This document shows, piece after piece, positions 1 through 8,146 of a stretch of DNA of 64,000 nt. The stretch's first letter is position 1. Each line of letters starts with the position of its first letter. The notes under the pieces were generated by a model. That model had not been told where the DNA came from and ran no database searches. It saw only the letters and a program-made list of their open reading frames with translations. Source of the stretch: Streptomyces sp. ISL-36. GTDB taxonomy: Bacteria; Actinomycetota; Actinomycetes; Streptomycetales; Streptomycetaceae. The stretch is taken from NCBI RefSeq assembly GCF_018614205.1, contig NZ_JAGGOS010000043.1, forward strand, positions 1-64,000. The letters are read 5' to 3'. Both the position numbers and the translations under genes were made by a program.

Positions 1-932
1 CCGCTGCCGCTGCCGGTGCCGGGCCCCGTCCCGGTGCCAGCGTCGACAGCCTGCACCGGCTCGGCGGCATCGGCCGTACCCGTCGGAATGTGCTTGGTGA
101 ACTCGTCGTGCCCCGGCCAGCTCAGGACCAGATCGTCCCCGTCGAGACGCGCCTGCGCGAGTACGGGGGTGAGGTCCTGCTCCACGGACGCGGCCAGGGC
201 CTCGGCCGCCGAACCGAAGCGCTCGAGTCCGCGAAGGGTCGAGATCGTGGGCGGCATCATCGTCAGCTCGCCCCGGTCGTACCCGGCCGCGGCCTCCGCC
301 GGCCGGATCCAGACCGTACGGTCCGCCTCGGTCGAGGCGTTGCGGGTGCGCTGACCGGCCGGCAGCGCGGCCACGAAGAACCAGGTGTCGTAGCGCCGGG
401 GCTCGAACGCGGGCGTGATCCAGCGCGCCCACGCGCCGAGCAGATCGGACCGCAGCACCAGTCCGCGCCGGTCGAGGAAGTCCGCGAAGGACAGCTCTCG
501 GGCGACCAGCGCCTCCCGGTCCTTCTCCCAGTCGTCGCCGGTCGTGTCGCCGACCACCGACTCCGGTGTCTCCCCGGCGAGCAGCACGCCCGCCTCCTCG
601 TACGTCTCGCGCACCGCCGCGCAGACGATCGCCTGTGCCTGCGCGAGGTCCGGCACGCCGAGCCGATCGGCCCAGAGGGCCAGGGAGGGCCCGGCCCAGC
701 GCACGGGGTGCTCGTCCCGCGGGTCGACACCGCCGCCGGGATACGCGTACGCACCGCCCGCGAAGGCCATGGAGGCGCGGCGTCGCAGCATGTGGACGCT
801 CGGCCCGTCGGCCGCGTCCCGCAGCAGCAGCACGGTGGCGGCCCGCTTGGGTGTCGCGGGGACCAGGTCGCCCGCGGCCAGAGCGCGGATGCGGTCGGGC
901 CATTCCGGTGGGTACCACTGACCATTCGCCAT
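1..932 (-). CDS. Nudix hydrolase (3' end outside window)
   Basis: The reading frame starts at an ATG at 932 and stays open to the window edge, so the C-terminus is missing (310 codons visible). The protein begins MANGQWYPPEWPDRIRAL. A Nudix signature of the long-loop kind runs from GGG at residues 66-68 to AVRETYEEAGVLL at residues 106-118, giving the REx2EE metal-binding helix. The extended spacing resembles NUDT19-like Nudix proteins, which hydrolyse nucleoside-diphosphate-linked substrates such as CoA esters; the real substrate cannot be read from sequence. A TACCAT hexamer lies 6 nt before the ATG, so the transcript is probably leaderless. The last visible residues are a Gly/Thr/Ser repeat, so the tail is low-complexity. 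Confidence 0.88.
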   Translation of the reverse strand, partial: MANGQWYPPEWPDRIRALAAGDLVPATPKRAATVLLLRDAADGPSVHMLRRRASMAFAGGAYAYPGGGVDPRDEHPVRWAGPSLALWADRLGVPDLAQAQAIVCAAVRETYEEAGVLLAGETPESVVGDTTGDDWEKDREALVARELSFADFLDRRGLVLRSDLLGAWARWITPAFEPRRYDTWFFVAALPAGQRTRNASTEADRTVWIRPAEAAAGYDRGELTMMPPTISTLRGLERFGSAAEALAASVEQDLTPVLAQARLDGDDLVLSWPGHDEFTKHIPTGTADAAEPVQAVDAGTGTGPGTGSGS

Positions 933-938
933 GGCCGG

Positions 939-944
939 ATGGTA
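939..944 (-). promoter_or_regulatory. -10 element of the Nudix gene, leaderless type
   Basis: TACCAT on the minus strand ends 6 nt before the ATG at 932. No Shine-Dalgarno fits in the gap, so transcription probably starts at or next to the start codon. Confidence 0.5.
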
Positions 945-965
945 TGCCGGGCGCTCCGGATGTTC

Positions 966-1002
966 GAGAGCCGATTCCTCCGGGAGGGAGGAACCGGCTC
1001 TC
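966..1002 (-). terminator. Rho-independent-like hairpin after ridA
   Basis: An inverted repeat of 16 bp with one mismatch surrounds a 5-nt loop; the arms begin GAGAGCCG and end CGGCTCTC. It lies between the end of the DUF4177-ridA operon and the start of the Nudix gene, both on the minus strand. As usual in Streptomyces there is no clear T tract. Confidence 0.6.
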
Positions 1003-1023
1003 CGTGAAACGCGCAACGTCAAC

Positions 1024-1120
1024 GTGGCACGTGGAACGTCGAAGGCACGTGGAACGTGGCACGTGCATGGAGCGTGGCACGTGCGTGAGGCGTGGCACGT
1101 GCGTGAGGCGTGGCACGTGC
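1024..1120. repeat. CACGTG tandem repeat array
   Basis: Six CACGTG palindromes start at 1028, 1046, 1060, 1078, 1096 and 1114. Steps are 18, 14, 18, 18 and 18 bp, and most copies sit in a GTGGCACGTGCGTGAGGC-like unit. The array lies downstream of the ridA stop and upstream of the hairpin at 966-1002. It could be a cluster of protein-binding sites or a neutral expanded repeat. Confidence 0.8.
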
Positions 1121-1163
1121 GTGGCGCGTCGGCCGGGAGCCGGCGCGCCGCCCGGGGACCGGG

Positions 1164-1631
1164 TCAGTCCTGGACGAGCTCCACCTGGACCTCGACCTCG
1201 ACCGGGGCGTCGAGCGGGAGCACCGCCACGCCCACGGCGCTGCGGGCGTGCACGCCCTTGTCGCCGAGGACGGCGCCGAGCAGCTCGCTTGCGCCGTTGA
1301 TCACGCCGGGCTGTCCGGTGAAGTCGGCGGCCGAGGCGACGAAGCCGACGACCTTCACGACCCGCTTGATCCGGTCCAGGTCACCGGCGACCGACTTCAC
1401 GGCCGCGAGCGCGTTCAGCGCGCAGGTGGCCGCGAGCTTCTTGGCCTCTTCCGCGGTCACCTCGCCGCCGACCTTGCCGGTCACCGGAAGCTTGCCGTCC
1501 ACCATCGGCAGCTGGCCCGAGGTGTAGACGTACACGCCGGACTGCACGGCCGGCTGATAGGCGGCCAGCGGAGGAACGACCTCAGGCAGCGTCAGGCCGA
1601 GCTCGGCGAGCTTGGCCTCGACGGCGCTCAC
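1164..1631 (-). CDS. RidA family enamine/imine deaminase
   Basis: This 155-residue protein is of the RidA/YjgF type. The family hydrolyses reactive 2-aminoacrylate and related enamine or imine intermediates released by PLP enzymes, acting as cytoplasmic trimers. Visible family features are the YTSGQLP strand, the central helix with TCALNALAAVKSVAGDLDRI, and the C-terminal ARSAVGVAVLPLDAPVEVEV segment, whose Arg is the usual carboxylate-binding residue. The GTG start at 1631 overlaps the TGA of the upstream DUF4177 gene by 4 bp (GTGA), so the two are translationally coupled. At 155 residues it is slightly longer than the classical RidA of about 130, as in other actinobacterial members. Confidence 0.9.
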   Translation of the reverse strand: MSAVEAKLAELGLTLPEVVPPLAAYQPAVQSGVYVYTSGQLPMVDGKLPVTGKVGGEVTAEEAKKLAATCALNALAAVKSVAGDLDRIKRVVKVVGFVASAADFTGQPGVINGASELLGAVLGDKGVHARSAVGVAVLPLDAPVEVEVQVELVQD

Positions 1632-1786
1632 GCCTTCTCCCGCTTCAGGTAGGCCACCAGCTGCTCGGGGTTGTTCGGGCCGGGAACGACCTGGACGAGC
1701 TCCCACCCGTCCTCGCCCCAGGTGTCCAGAATCTGCTTCGTCGCGTGCACGAGAAGGGGCACGGTCGCGTATTCCCACTTGGTCAT
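1628..1786 (-). CDS. DUF4177 small protein
   Basis: A 52-residue protein beginning MTKWEYATVPLLVHATKQIL, with the WGEDGWELVQVV core typical of DUF4177 (small single-domain proteins of unknown function). It is the first gene of a two-gene operon with ridA, overlapping it by 4 bp. The start is fixed by a minus-strand TACAGT hexamer 7 nt before the ATG. The gene is divergent from the ArsA-like gene, and the two start codons are only about 70 bp apart. Confidence 0.85.
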   Translation of the reverse strand: MTKWEYATVPLLVHATKQILDTWGEDGWELVQVVPGPNNPEQLVAYLKREKA

Positions 1787-1793
1787 GGAGCCG

Positions 1794-1799
1794 ACTGTA
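1794..1799 (-). promoter_or_regulatory. -10 element of DUF4177-ridA operon, leaderless type
   Basis: TACAGT on the minus strand, 7 nt before the ATG at 1786. It is back-to-back with the TAGGCT element of the divergent ArsA-like gene. Confidence 0.55.
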
Positions 1800-1844
1800 T
1801 CCGCTGCCACACACACCTCCTGCTTAGGGCGGCACGGCAGTGGT

Positions 1845-1850
1845 TAGGCT
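1845..1850 (+). promoter_or_regulatory. -10 element of the first ArsA-like gene, leaderless type
   Basis: TAGGCT lies 7 nt before the GTG at 1858. This favours that GTG over the in-frame GTG at 1840, which would lie upstream of the promoter hexamer. Confidence 0.55.
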
Positions 1851-1857
1851 CGAAGAC

Positions 1858-2820
1858 GTGAGCAGGCTCCAGGTCGTCAGCGGCAAGGGCGGTACCGGTA
1901 AGACGACGGTCGCCGCCGCCCTCGCGCTCGCCCTCGCGACGGAGGGCAGGCGGACCCTCCTCGTGGAGGTCGAGGGCAGGCAGGGCATCGCACAGCTCTT
2001 CGAGACGGAGGCCCTTCCGTACGAGGAGCGCAAGATCGCCGTCGGTCCGGGCGGCGGCGAGGTGTTCGCGCTGGCCATCGACGCCGAGCGGGCACTCCTC
2101 GACTACCTCCAGATGTTCTACAAACTGGGCAGCGCGGGCCGGGCCCTGAAGAAGCTCGGCGCGATCGACTTCGCGACGACGATCGCGCCCGGGGTACGGG
2201 ACGTCCTGCTGACCGGCAAGGCGTGCGAGGCGGTCCGCCGACGCGAGAAGCACGGCGGCTACACCTACGACTACGTCGTCATGGACGCGCCGCCGACCGG
2301 GCGGATCACCCGTTTCCTCAACGTGAACGACGAGGTGGCGGGCCTCGCCCGGATCGGCCCGATACACAACCAGGCGCAGGCCGTGATGCGGGTGCTCAAG
2401 TCCCCCGAGACGGCGGTGCACCTGGTGACCCTGCTGGAGGAGATGCCGGTCCAGGAGACGGCGGACGGCATCGCCGAGCTGCGGGAGGCCGAACTGCCCG
2501 TGGGCAAGGTCATCGTGAACATGGTCCGTCCGCACGTCCTCGACGAGGCGGCGGTACGGGCCGCCTCCGGCGACCACCGGGACGCGGTCGCGAAGACGCT
2601 GGCCGCCGCGGGGATCACCGGCGGTACGAAGCTGGTCGAGCCGCTCCTCGAACAGGCCGCGGAGCACGCGCAGCGCGTGGAGCTGGAGCGCGAGCAGCGG
2701 GCGGTCCTGGCGGGGCTCGGGGTACCGGCGTACGAACTGCCCTTCCTGGGGGACGGGGCGGACATCGCGGGCATGTACCGGCTGGCGAAGGAACTGCGCA
2801 AACAAGGGGTGGACGCGTGA
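1858..2820 (+). CDS. ArsA-like P-loop ATPase (first of pair)
   Basis: A 320-residue cytoplasmic ATPase of the ArsA/GET3 superfamily. The deviant Walker A motif GKGGTGKTT is at residues 9-17, and the VVMDAPPTGRITRFL segment is the switch/Walker B region. In actinobacteria such proteins come as adjacent pairs next to wblA and are annotated as anion-transporting ATPases, but no arsenite role is evident: there is no arsB, arsR or metal-binding Cys triad here. The start at GTG 1858 places the P-loop close to the N-terminus as in relatives. Its TGA overlaps the GTG of the second ATPase by 4 bp (2817-2820), which suggests coupled translation and probably a heterodimer. Confidence 0.9.
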   Translation: MSRLQVVSGKGGTGKTTVAAALALALATEGRRTLLVEVEGRQGIAQLFETEALPYEERKIAVGPGGGEVFALAIDAERALLDYLQMFYKLGSAGRALKKLGAIDFATTIAPGVRDVLLTGKACEAVRRREKHGGYTYDYVVMDAPPTGRITRFLNVNDEVAGLARIGPIHNQAQAVMRVLKSPETAVHLVTLLEEMPVQETADGIAELREAELPVGKVIVNMVRPHVLDEAAVRAASGDHRDAVAKTLAAAGITGGTKLVEPLLEQAAEHAQRVELEREQRAVLAGLGVPAYELPFLGDGADIAGMYRLAKELRKQGVDA

Positions 2821-4505
2821 CGGAGAAAGAACCTGCCGACGCGAAGGGTTCCGGCGCCGCACCCGGGCGGGCAGTAGGCCCCGGTGGCGGGCACAGCGAT
2901 GACGGCGGTTCCTCGCCCGCGAAGGGTCGGGGCTCCGCGCCCGCGAAGGGGCCCGGTTCCGCAGCCGCGAAGGGTTCCGTACCCGCGAAGAGTTCCGGCG
3001 CCGCACCGACGGACGGCCTCGGCTCCGCACCCTCGAACGGCCTCGACTCCGTACCCACGGACAGCCTGGACTCCGCGCCCTCGAACGGTCTCGACTCCGC
3101 ACCCTCGGACAGCCTCGACTCCGCGCCCTCGAACGGTCTCGACTCCGCGCCCGCGCTCGAACTCGATCCGCTCATCGACGACCCGGCGACCCGGATCATC
3201 GTCTGCTGCGGCGCCGGCGGCGTCGGCAAGACGACGACCGCGGCCGCCCTCGGGGTCCGCGCGGCCGAGCGGGGGCGCAAGGTCGTCGTCCTGACGATCG
3301 ATCCGGCGCGGCGGCTCGCGCAGTCGATGGGGATCGACTCGCTCGACAACGTCCCGCGCAAGGTCGAGGGCATCAAGGGCTCCGACGGCGGGGAACTGCA
3401 CGCCATGATGCTCGACATGAAGCGGACCTTCGACGAGATCGTCGAGGCGCACGCCGACGCCGAGCGGGCCCGGGCCATTCTGGAGAACCCCTTCTACCAG
3501 TCGCTGTCGGCCGGTTTCGCCGGTACGCAGGAGTACATGGCGATGGAGAAGCTCGGGCAGCTACGGGCCCGCGACGCGTGGGACCTGATCATCGTCGACA
3601 CTCCGCCGTCCCGCTCCGCGCTCGACTTCCTCGACGCGCCGAAGCGGCTGGGGTCCTTCCTGGACGGGAAGTTCATCAAGCTGCTCATGGCGCCGGCGAA
3701 GATGGGCGGCCGGGCGGGGATGAAGTTCCTCAACGTCGGCATGTCGATGATGACGGGGACCCTGGGAAAGCTGCTGGGGGGTCAGTTCCTGAAGGACGTG
3801 CAGACCTTCGTGGCCGCCATGGACACGATGTTCGGCGGCTTCCGGACCCGGGCGGACGCGACGTACAAGCTGCTCCAGGCCCCGGGTACGGCCTTCCTGG
3901 TGGTCGCCACGCCGGAGCGGGACGCGCTGCGCGAGGCCGCGTACTTCGTGGAGCGGCTGGCCGCCGAGGAGATGCCGCTGGCCGGTCTCGTCCTCAACCG
4001 CGTCCACGACAGTGGCGCCGCCCGGCTGTCGGCCGAACGGGCGCGGGCCGCGGCAGAAAATCTTGACGAGGGGTGCATGGCGGATCAGGGGGGCGGGAAG
4101 ACTGGTGAGCGTGGCGCCCGCGCCACTTCCCCCGAGTCGTCAGACATCGCCACCGCCGCCGCACTTCCCGAGCAAGAGCAAGAGCGAGCGCAAGAGCGAG
4201 CGCAAGAGCGAGCACCACAGAACGACCCTGCGCTCACGCACGCGCACGAACCCCAGGCTGCCCCCACAGCCGCGCACGACCGCGACGCACCGGACATTCA
4301 GCAACTGACCGCGGGACTTCTGCGTCTGCATGCCGAGCGGATGCAGGTGCTCGCGCGCGAACAGCGCACGCGCGACCGCTTCACCGCGCTCCACCCGGAG
4401 GTGGCGGTCGCCGAAGTGGCCGCCCTGCCCGGCGACGTACACGATCTCGCAGGGCTGCGGGCCATCGGTGACCGGCTCACGGCCGGGCGTAGGCCCTCTG
4501 CCTGA
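2817..4505 (+). CDS. ArsA-like P-loop ATPase (second of pair) with low-complexity extensions
   Basis: A 562-residue partner of the upstream ATPase. Walker A (GAGGVGKTT) lies at residues 132-140, followed by LTIDPARRLAQSMGI and IIVDTPPSRSALDFL, as in ArsA/GET3 proteins. The first 115 residues are low-complexity: Ala-Lys-Gly segments, then an 8-residue repeat (SAPSNGLD type) at residues 64-113, matched at DNA level by a 24-bp period (3006-3155). A second insertion near the C-terminus holds EQERAQERAQERA. Homologues I recall are near 480 residues, so both segments look like lineage-specific expansions around a conserved core. The gene ends 26 bp from the convergent wblA. Confidence 0.88.
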   Translation: MTEKEPADAKGSGAAPGRAVGPGGGHSDDGGSSPAKGRGSAPAKGPGSAAAKGSVPAKSSGAAPTDGLGSAPSNGLDSVPTDSLDSAPSNGLDSAPSDSLDSAPSNGLDSAPALELDPLIDDPATRIIVCCGAGGVGKTTTAAALGVRAAERGRKVVVLTIDPARRLAQSMGIDSLDNVPRKVEGIKGSDGGELHAMMLDMKRTFDEIVEAHADAERARAILENPFYQSLSAGFAGTQEYMAMEKLGQLRARDAWDLIIVDTPPSRSALDFLDAPKRLGSFLDGKFIKLLMAPAKMGGRAGMKFLNVGMSMMTGTLGKLLGGQFLKDVQTFVAAMDTMFGGFRTRADATYKLLQAPGTAFLVVATPERDALREAAYFVERLAAEEMPLAGLVLNRVHDSGAARLSAERARAAAENLDEGCMADQGGGKTGERGARATSPESSDIATAAALPEQEQERAQERAQERAPQNDPALTHAHEPQAAPTAAHDRDAPDIQQLTAGLLRLHAERMQVLAREQRTRDRFTALHPEVAVAEVAALPGDVHDLAGLRAIGDRLTAGRRPSA

Positions 4506-4531
4506 GCTGTACGTACGGCGTCCGGCGGGGC

Positions 4532-4876
4532 TCAGCCCACCGCCGCGTACGCCTCGTACGTCGCGTCGTCCTCCATCGCCACAGGCAGCAGGCCCGCTCC
4601 CCGCTCGTACTCCGTACGCGCGGTCTCGAGGAGGCGCCGCCACGAGGTGACGGTCGGCCGCCGGCGCAGCAGGGCACGGCGCTCGCGCTCCGTCATGCCG
4701 CCCCACACGCCGAACTCCACGCGGTTGTCCAGGGCGTCGGCCAGGCACTCGGTCCGCACCGGGCATCCGGTGCACACCGCCTTCGCCCTGTTCTGCGCCG
4801 CTCCCTGCACGAAAAGTTCATCCGGATCGGTAGTGCGGCAGGCCGCCTGCGCACTCCAGTCAGCTACCCAGCCCAT
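4532..4876 (-). CDS. wblA: WhiB-like transcription factor WblA
   Basis: A 114-residue WhiB-like protein starting MGWVADWSAQAAC. Cys13, Cys35, Cys38 and Cys44 form the 4Fe-4S ligand set, followed by the GVWGG turn and the basic TERERRALLRRRPTVTSWRR segment used for DNA/sigma contacts. WblA is a pleiotropic actinomycete regulator that promotes aerial development and dampens antibiotic production. An in-frame upstream ATG (4933) would add 19 residues with no family similarity, so 4876 was chosen. The neighbours (ArsA pair on one side, divergent PBP on the other) are the standard Streptomyces context of this gene. Confidence 0.95.
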   Translation of the reverse strand: MGWVADWSAQAACRTTDPDELFVQGAAQNRAKAVCTGCPVRTECLADALDNRVEFGVWGGMTERERRALLRRRPTVTSWRRLLETARTEYERGAGLLPVAMEDDATYEAYAAVG

Positions 4877-5292
4877 ACCGGCGCCGTCCTCTCCCGAATC
4901 GAGGCTCCCCCACGGCGGTAGCGGCATATTCACCGCTGCCAGTTGGTGACGTTACGGAAGGTGGGCACAGCGCAACACCCCCTTCGGGCCCAATCTTGAA
5001 TGGCCCGAACGGACTATGCGTACGCGGCAGATCACCCAGGGGAGTGACCGGAGGACATGTGTGTCGAAACCGGCAAATCAACACAGTTCACCCCGCTGTG
5101 GCGGAGCCACTTGGGACGGCGGGTGACGCATGGGGCGGAATCGGGCATGGTGTCCCACGCTTCGGGGTCATGGGTTTTCATGCCGATGTCACGCCCGGCC
5201 CTTGATGCAGAACCACACTGCTGTGACAGTTGAGAGCAGCTTAGGCCAAGGCATATACGCGTGTCCGGCGATTGAGAACGTAGGCTGCCCCC
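4877..5292. other. wblA/PBP divergent intergenic region (416 bp)
   Basis: No convincing gene. The right end holds the TAGGCT element of the PBP gene. The rest should contain the wblA promoter and a long 5' leader. The region is visibly richer in A+T than the coding DNA. A 58-codon ORF (5057-5233, plus strand) is preceded by GGAGG but has poor Streptomyces codon usage. An imperfect CACA-CTGC-TGTG dyad lies near 5214-5225. I could not place the wblA start site. Confidence 0.5.
5281..5286 (+). promoter_or_regulatory. -10 element of the PBP gene, leaderless type
   Basis: TAGGCT ends 6 nt before the ATG at 5293. No ribosome-binding site fits between. Confidence 0.55.
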
Positions 5293-7542
5293 ATGGCAAA
5301 GAAGCGCTCGGGCGGTGGTCTGACCGGGACCCAGCAGGCCGCCAAGTTCCTCGGTGTCAGCGTGCTCTCCGGAGCCGTGCTGGCGGGCATCGCCCTGCCC
5401 GCGGCCGGAGCACTCGGACTGGCCGCCAAGGGCACGGTCGAGGGATTCGACGAAATCCCGTCCAACCTGAAGACACCGCCGCTGAGTCAGCGCACCACCA
5501 TCCTGGACTCACAGGGCGGCCACCTCGCCACCGTGTACTCGCGCGACCGGAAGGTCGTGCCGATCGAGAAGATCTCGCCGTACATGCAGAAGGCGATCGT
5601 CGCGATCGAGGACTCGCGCTTCTACGAGCACGGGGCCATCGACCTCAAGGGTGTGCTGCGCGCGATCAACCGCAACGCCCAGTCCGGCGGCGTGGCCCAG
5701 GGCGCGTCCACGCTCACCCAGCAGTACGTGAAGAACGTCTTCGTCGAGGAGGCGGGCGACGACCCCGAGAAGGTCGCCCAGGCCACCCAGCAGACCATCG
5801 GCCGCAAGGTGCGCGAACTGAAGTACGCGATCCAGGTCGAGGAGGAGCTGGGGAAGAAGAAGATCCTCGAGAACTACCTCAACATCACCTTCTTCGGGCA
5901 GCAGGCGTACGGCATCGAGGCGGCGGCCCAGCGCTACTTCTCCAAGCCCGCCGCCGACCTGAAGCTGGAGGAGGCCGCCATGATGGCCGGCCTCGTCCAG
6001 TCGCCGAGCCGCTACGACCCGGTCAACGACCTCCAGGAAGCCACCAAGCGCCGCAACGTCGTGCTGCAGCGGATGGCCGACGTGAAGGACATCAGCCAGG
6101 CCGAGGCGGACCGGGCGAAGGCCACGCCGGTCAAGCTGAAGGTGAAGTCCCCGAAGAACGGCTGCATCACCGCCGTCGACGGCGCCGGCTTCTTCTGCGA
6201 CTACGTCCGCAAGACCATCCTCAACGACCCGGTCTTCGGCAAGACGGTCGAGGAGCGGCAGAAGCTGTGGAACCTCGGTGGCCTGACCATCAGGACCACG
6301 CTCGACCCGCGCGCGCAGGAGGCCGCCAACGCGGCCGCCGTCGCGAAGATCAACGAGGACGACAAGGTCGCCGCCTCCGTCGTCCAGGTCCAGCCGGGCA
6401 GCGGCAAGATCCTCTCGATGGGCCAGTCCCGCCCGTACGGCCTGGACCAGAAGCAGCACCAGACGACGCTCAACCTCGCCGTCGGCAGCAAGATGGGTGG
6501 CACCACCTACGGCTTCCAGGTCGGTTCGACGTTCAAGCCGATCACTGCCGCGGCGGCGCTGGAGAAGGGGCTCAGCCCCGCCCAGTCGTTCTCCACGCCG
6601 TGGAAGATCAACATCCCGGAGAGCGCGTACACCCGCTGCGACGGCAAGCAGGCGGGCTACGCCAACTGGGAGATCGGCAACGAGATGAAGTCCGAGGAGG
6701 GCACCTGGGACATGACCAGCGCCCTCGGCAAGTCCATCAACACGTACTTCGCGAAGCTCGAGCAGATGGCCGGCCTCTGCGAGACGATCACGATGGCCAA
6801 GAAGATGGGGTACGAGCGCGAGCTCGGCAAGAAGGTCGAGGAGCTCCCCTCGATCACCCTCGGCGCGCAGGAGAGCACCCCGCTCGACATGGCGGCCGTG
6901 TACGCCACCTTCGCCAACCGCGGCACGTACTGCACCCCGGTCGCCATCGAGTCGATCACCACGGCGGCCGGCAAGAAGCTGAAGGTGCCTCAGACGGAGT
7001 GCTCGCGGACGATGAGCGAGCGGACCGCGGACACCATCAACCAGATGCTGAAGGGCGTCGTCGAGGACGGCACCGGTACGAAGGCGGGTCTGAGCGACCG
7101 CGACAACGCCGGCAAGACGGGTACGACGAACGACCGCAAGGACGCCTGGTTCGTCGGGTACACCCCGAACCTCTCCACGGCGGTGTGGGTCGGTGACGAC
7201 ATGGGCGACAAGATGTCGATGTACGACATCACCATCGGCGGCGAGTACTACGACAAGGTCTGCGGCGGCTGCCTCCCCGGTCCGATCTGGCGGATCGCGA
7301 TGACCGGGGCGCTCGACGCCTCCGACACCCCGTCCTTCGCTCCCATCTCCGTGCCCCGCGGCGACAAGCCGGAGGACAAGGAGAAGGACAAGGGCAAGCC
7401 GAGCGACGGCGATCCGGGTGACGGCGATCCGGGTGACGGGGACGTGCTCCCCGGGATCACCATCCCGCCGGACCTGATCGGCGGCGGGAACAACCGCGGC
7501 CAGGGGAACGGCGGCGGAGGAGGCCACGGAGGCCGCGGGTAG
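5293..7542 (+). CDS. Class A penicillin-binding protein (transglycosylase/transpeptidase)
   Basis: A 749-residue bifunctional peptidoglycan synthase. A membrane segment at about residues 13-40 is followed by a GT51 glycosyltransferase domain (EDSRFYEHGAIDLKG, catalytic Glu; QGASTLTQQYVKN) and a transpeptidase domain with the serine motif STFK (Ser412), SIN and KTGTT (residues 608-612). It polymerises lipid II and cross-links glycan strands on the outer face of the membrane. After about residue 690 comes a hydrophilic tail rich in Asp, Gly, Pro and Lys, ending in a Gly-rich stretch. That tail includes a duplicated GDGDPGDGDPGDGD unit. It is divergent from wblA, as in other streptomycetes. Confidence 0.95.
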   Translation: MAKKRSGGGLTGTQQAAKFLGVSVLSGAVLAGIALPAAGALGLAAKGTVEGFDEIPSNLKTPPLSQRTTILDSQGGHLATVYSRDRKVVPIEKISPYMQKAIVAIEDSRFYEHGAIDLKGVLRAINRNAQSGGVAQGASTLTQQYVKNVFVEEAGDDPEKVAQATQQTIGRKVRELKYAIQVEEELGKKKILENYLNITFFGQQAYGIEAAAQRYFSKPAADLKLEEAAMMAGLVQSPSRYDPVNDLQEATKRRNVVLQRMADVKDISQAEADRAKATPVKLKVKSPKNGCITAVDGAGFFCDYVRKTILNDPVFGKTVEERQKLWNLGGLTIRTTLDPRAQEAANAAAVAKINEDDKVAASVVQVQPGSGKILSMGQSRPYGLDQKQHQTTLNLAVGSKMGGTTYGFQVGSTFKPITAAAALEKGLSPAQSFSTPWKINIPESAYTRCDGKQAGYANWEIGNEMKSEEGTWDMTSALGKSINTYFAKLEQMAGLCETITMAKKMGYERELGKKVEELPSITLGAQESTPLDMAAVYATFANRGTYCTPVAIESITTAAGKKLKVPQTECSRTMSERTADTINQMLKGVVEDGTGTKAGLSDRDNAGKTGTTNDRKDAWFVGYTPNLSTAVWVGDDMGDKMSMYDITIGGEYYDKVCGGCLPGPIWRIAMTGALDASDTPSFAPISVPRGDKPEDKEKDKGKPSDGDPGDGDPGDGDVLPGITIPPDLIGGGNNRGQGNGGGGGHGGRG

Positions 7543-7574
7543 CCGGCAGTCGGCAGTCGGCAGGACACATGTGT

Positions 7575-7606
7575 GAGGGCGCCCCCCGATATCGGGGGGC
7601 GCCCTC
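7575..7606. terminator. Perfect 32-bp palindromic bidirectional terminator
   Basis: GAGGGCGCCCCCCGAT followed directly by its exact reverse complement, between the convergent PBP (+) and YqeY-like (-) genes. Confidence 0.8.
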
Positions 7607-7624
7607 ATACGTACAGGTCGGAGG

Positions 7625-8089
7625 TCAGCCCGCGAGGAGCTTCTTCACGACGGCGGCGACACGCCCGCCCTCGGCCCGGCCGGCCACCTGCGGATTCACG
7701 ATCTTCATGACGGCGCCCATCGCCCGCGGCCCCTCGTGGCCCGCGCCCGTGGCCTCGGCGACGGCCGCGGCCACGATCTGCTCCAGCTCGTCGTCGCCGA
7801 GCTGCTTGGGCAGGTACGCGTCGAGGATGACGCCCTCCGCCTTCTCCCGCTCGGCCGACTCGGCACGACCGCCCTGGGCGAAGGCGTCCGCGGCCTCGCG
7901 GCGCTTCTTCGCCTCCTTGGCGATCACCTTCTGCACCTCGTCGTCGGAGAGCTCGCGCTTGGTCTTGCCCGCGACCTCCTCCTTGGTGATCGCGGCGAGG
8001 GTGAGCCGGAGCGTCGAGGAGCGCAGCTCGTCGCGCTCCTTGATGGCGGCGTTGAGGTCGTCCTGAAGCTTGGCCTTGAGCGTGGTCAT
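7625..8089 (-). CDS. GatB/YqeY domain protein
   Basis: A 154-residue soluble protein starting MTTLKAKLQDDLNAAIKERD, matching the YqeY family throughout. This helical domain is also found at the C-terminus of GatB, where it contacts tRNA; the function of free-standing YqeY proteins is unsettled. Length is typical (about 150). The start is supported by the conserved N-terminus; a CACACT hexamer 7 nt upstream may be a leaderless -10. It is convergent with the PBP gene across a strong palindrome. Confidence 0.92.
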   Translation of the reverse strand: MTTLKAKLQDDLNAAIKERDELRSSTLRLTLAAITKEEVAGKTKRELSDDEVQKVIAKEAKKRREAADAFAQGGRAESAEREKAEGVILDAYLPKQLGDDELEQIVAAAVAEATGAGHEGPRAMGAVMKIVNPQVAGRAEGGRVAAVVKKLLAG

Positions 8090-8146
8090 GCGCCCCAGTG
8101 TGTCAGGTGGGGCGTCGTGGCCGCCCGCGCTTTAAGGCCTGTGCCT

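Noticed and set aside
1024..1120. CRISPR array
   Set aside because: Unit is 18 bp with no unique spacers and there are no cas genes.
1024..1120. parS cluster based on CACGTG cores
   Set aside because: The flanking bases do not match GTTTCACGTGAAAC; only the six-base core is shared.
1783..3102. Long minus-strand frame opposite the ArsA-like genes
   Set aside because: Shadow of the repeat-containing coding strand; Arg/Ser-rich, without motifs.
1858..4505. Arsenic resistance operon
   Set aside because: ArsA-like ATPases alone are not evidence; no arsR, arsB/acr3, arsC or arsD is present and the pair is a known core actinobacterial feature.
5057..5233. 58-codon ORF with GGAGG upstream in the wblA/PBP gap
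   Set aside because: Third codon positions are not GC-biased as in real genes here and no family is recognisable; more likely part of the wblA leader.
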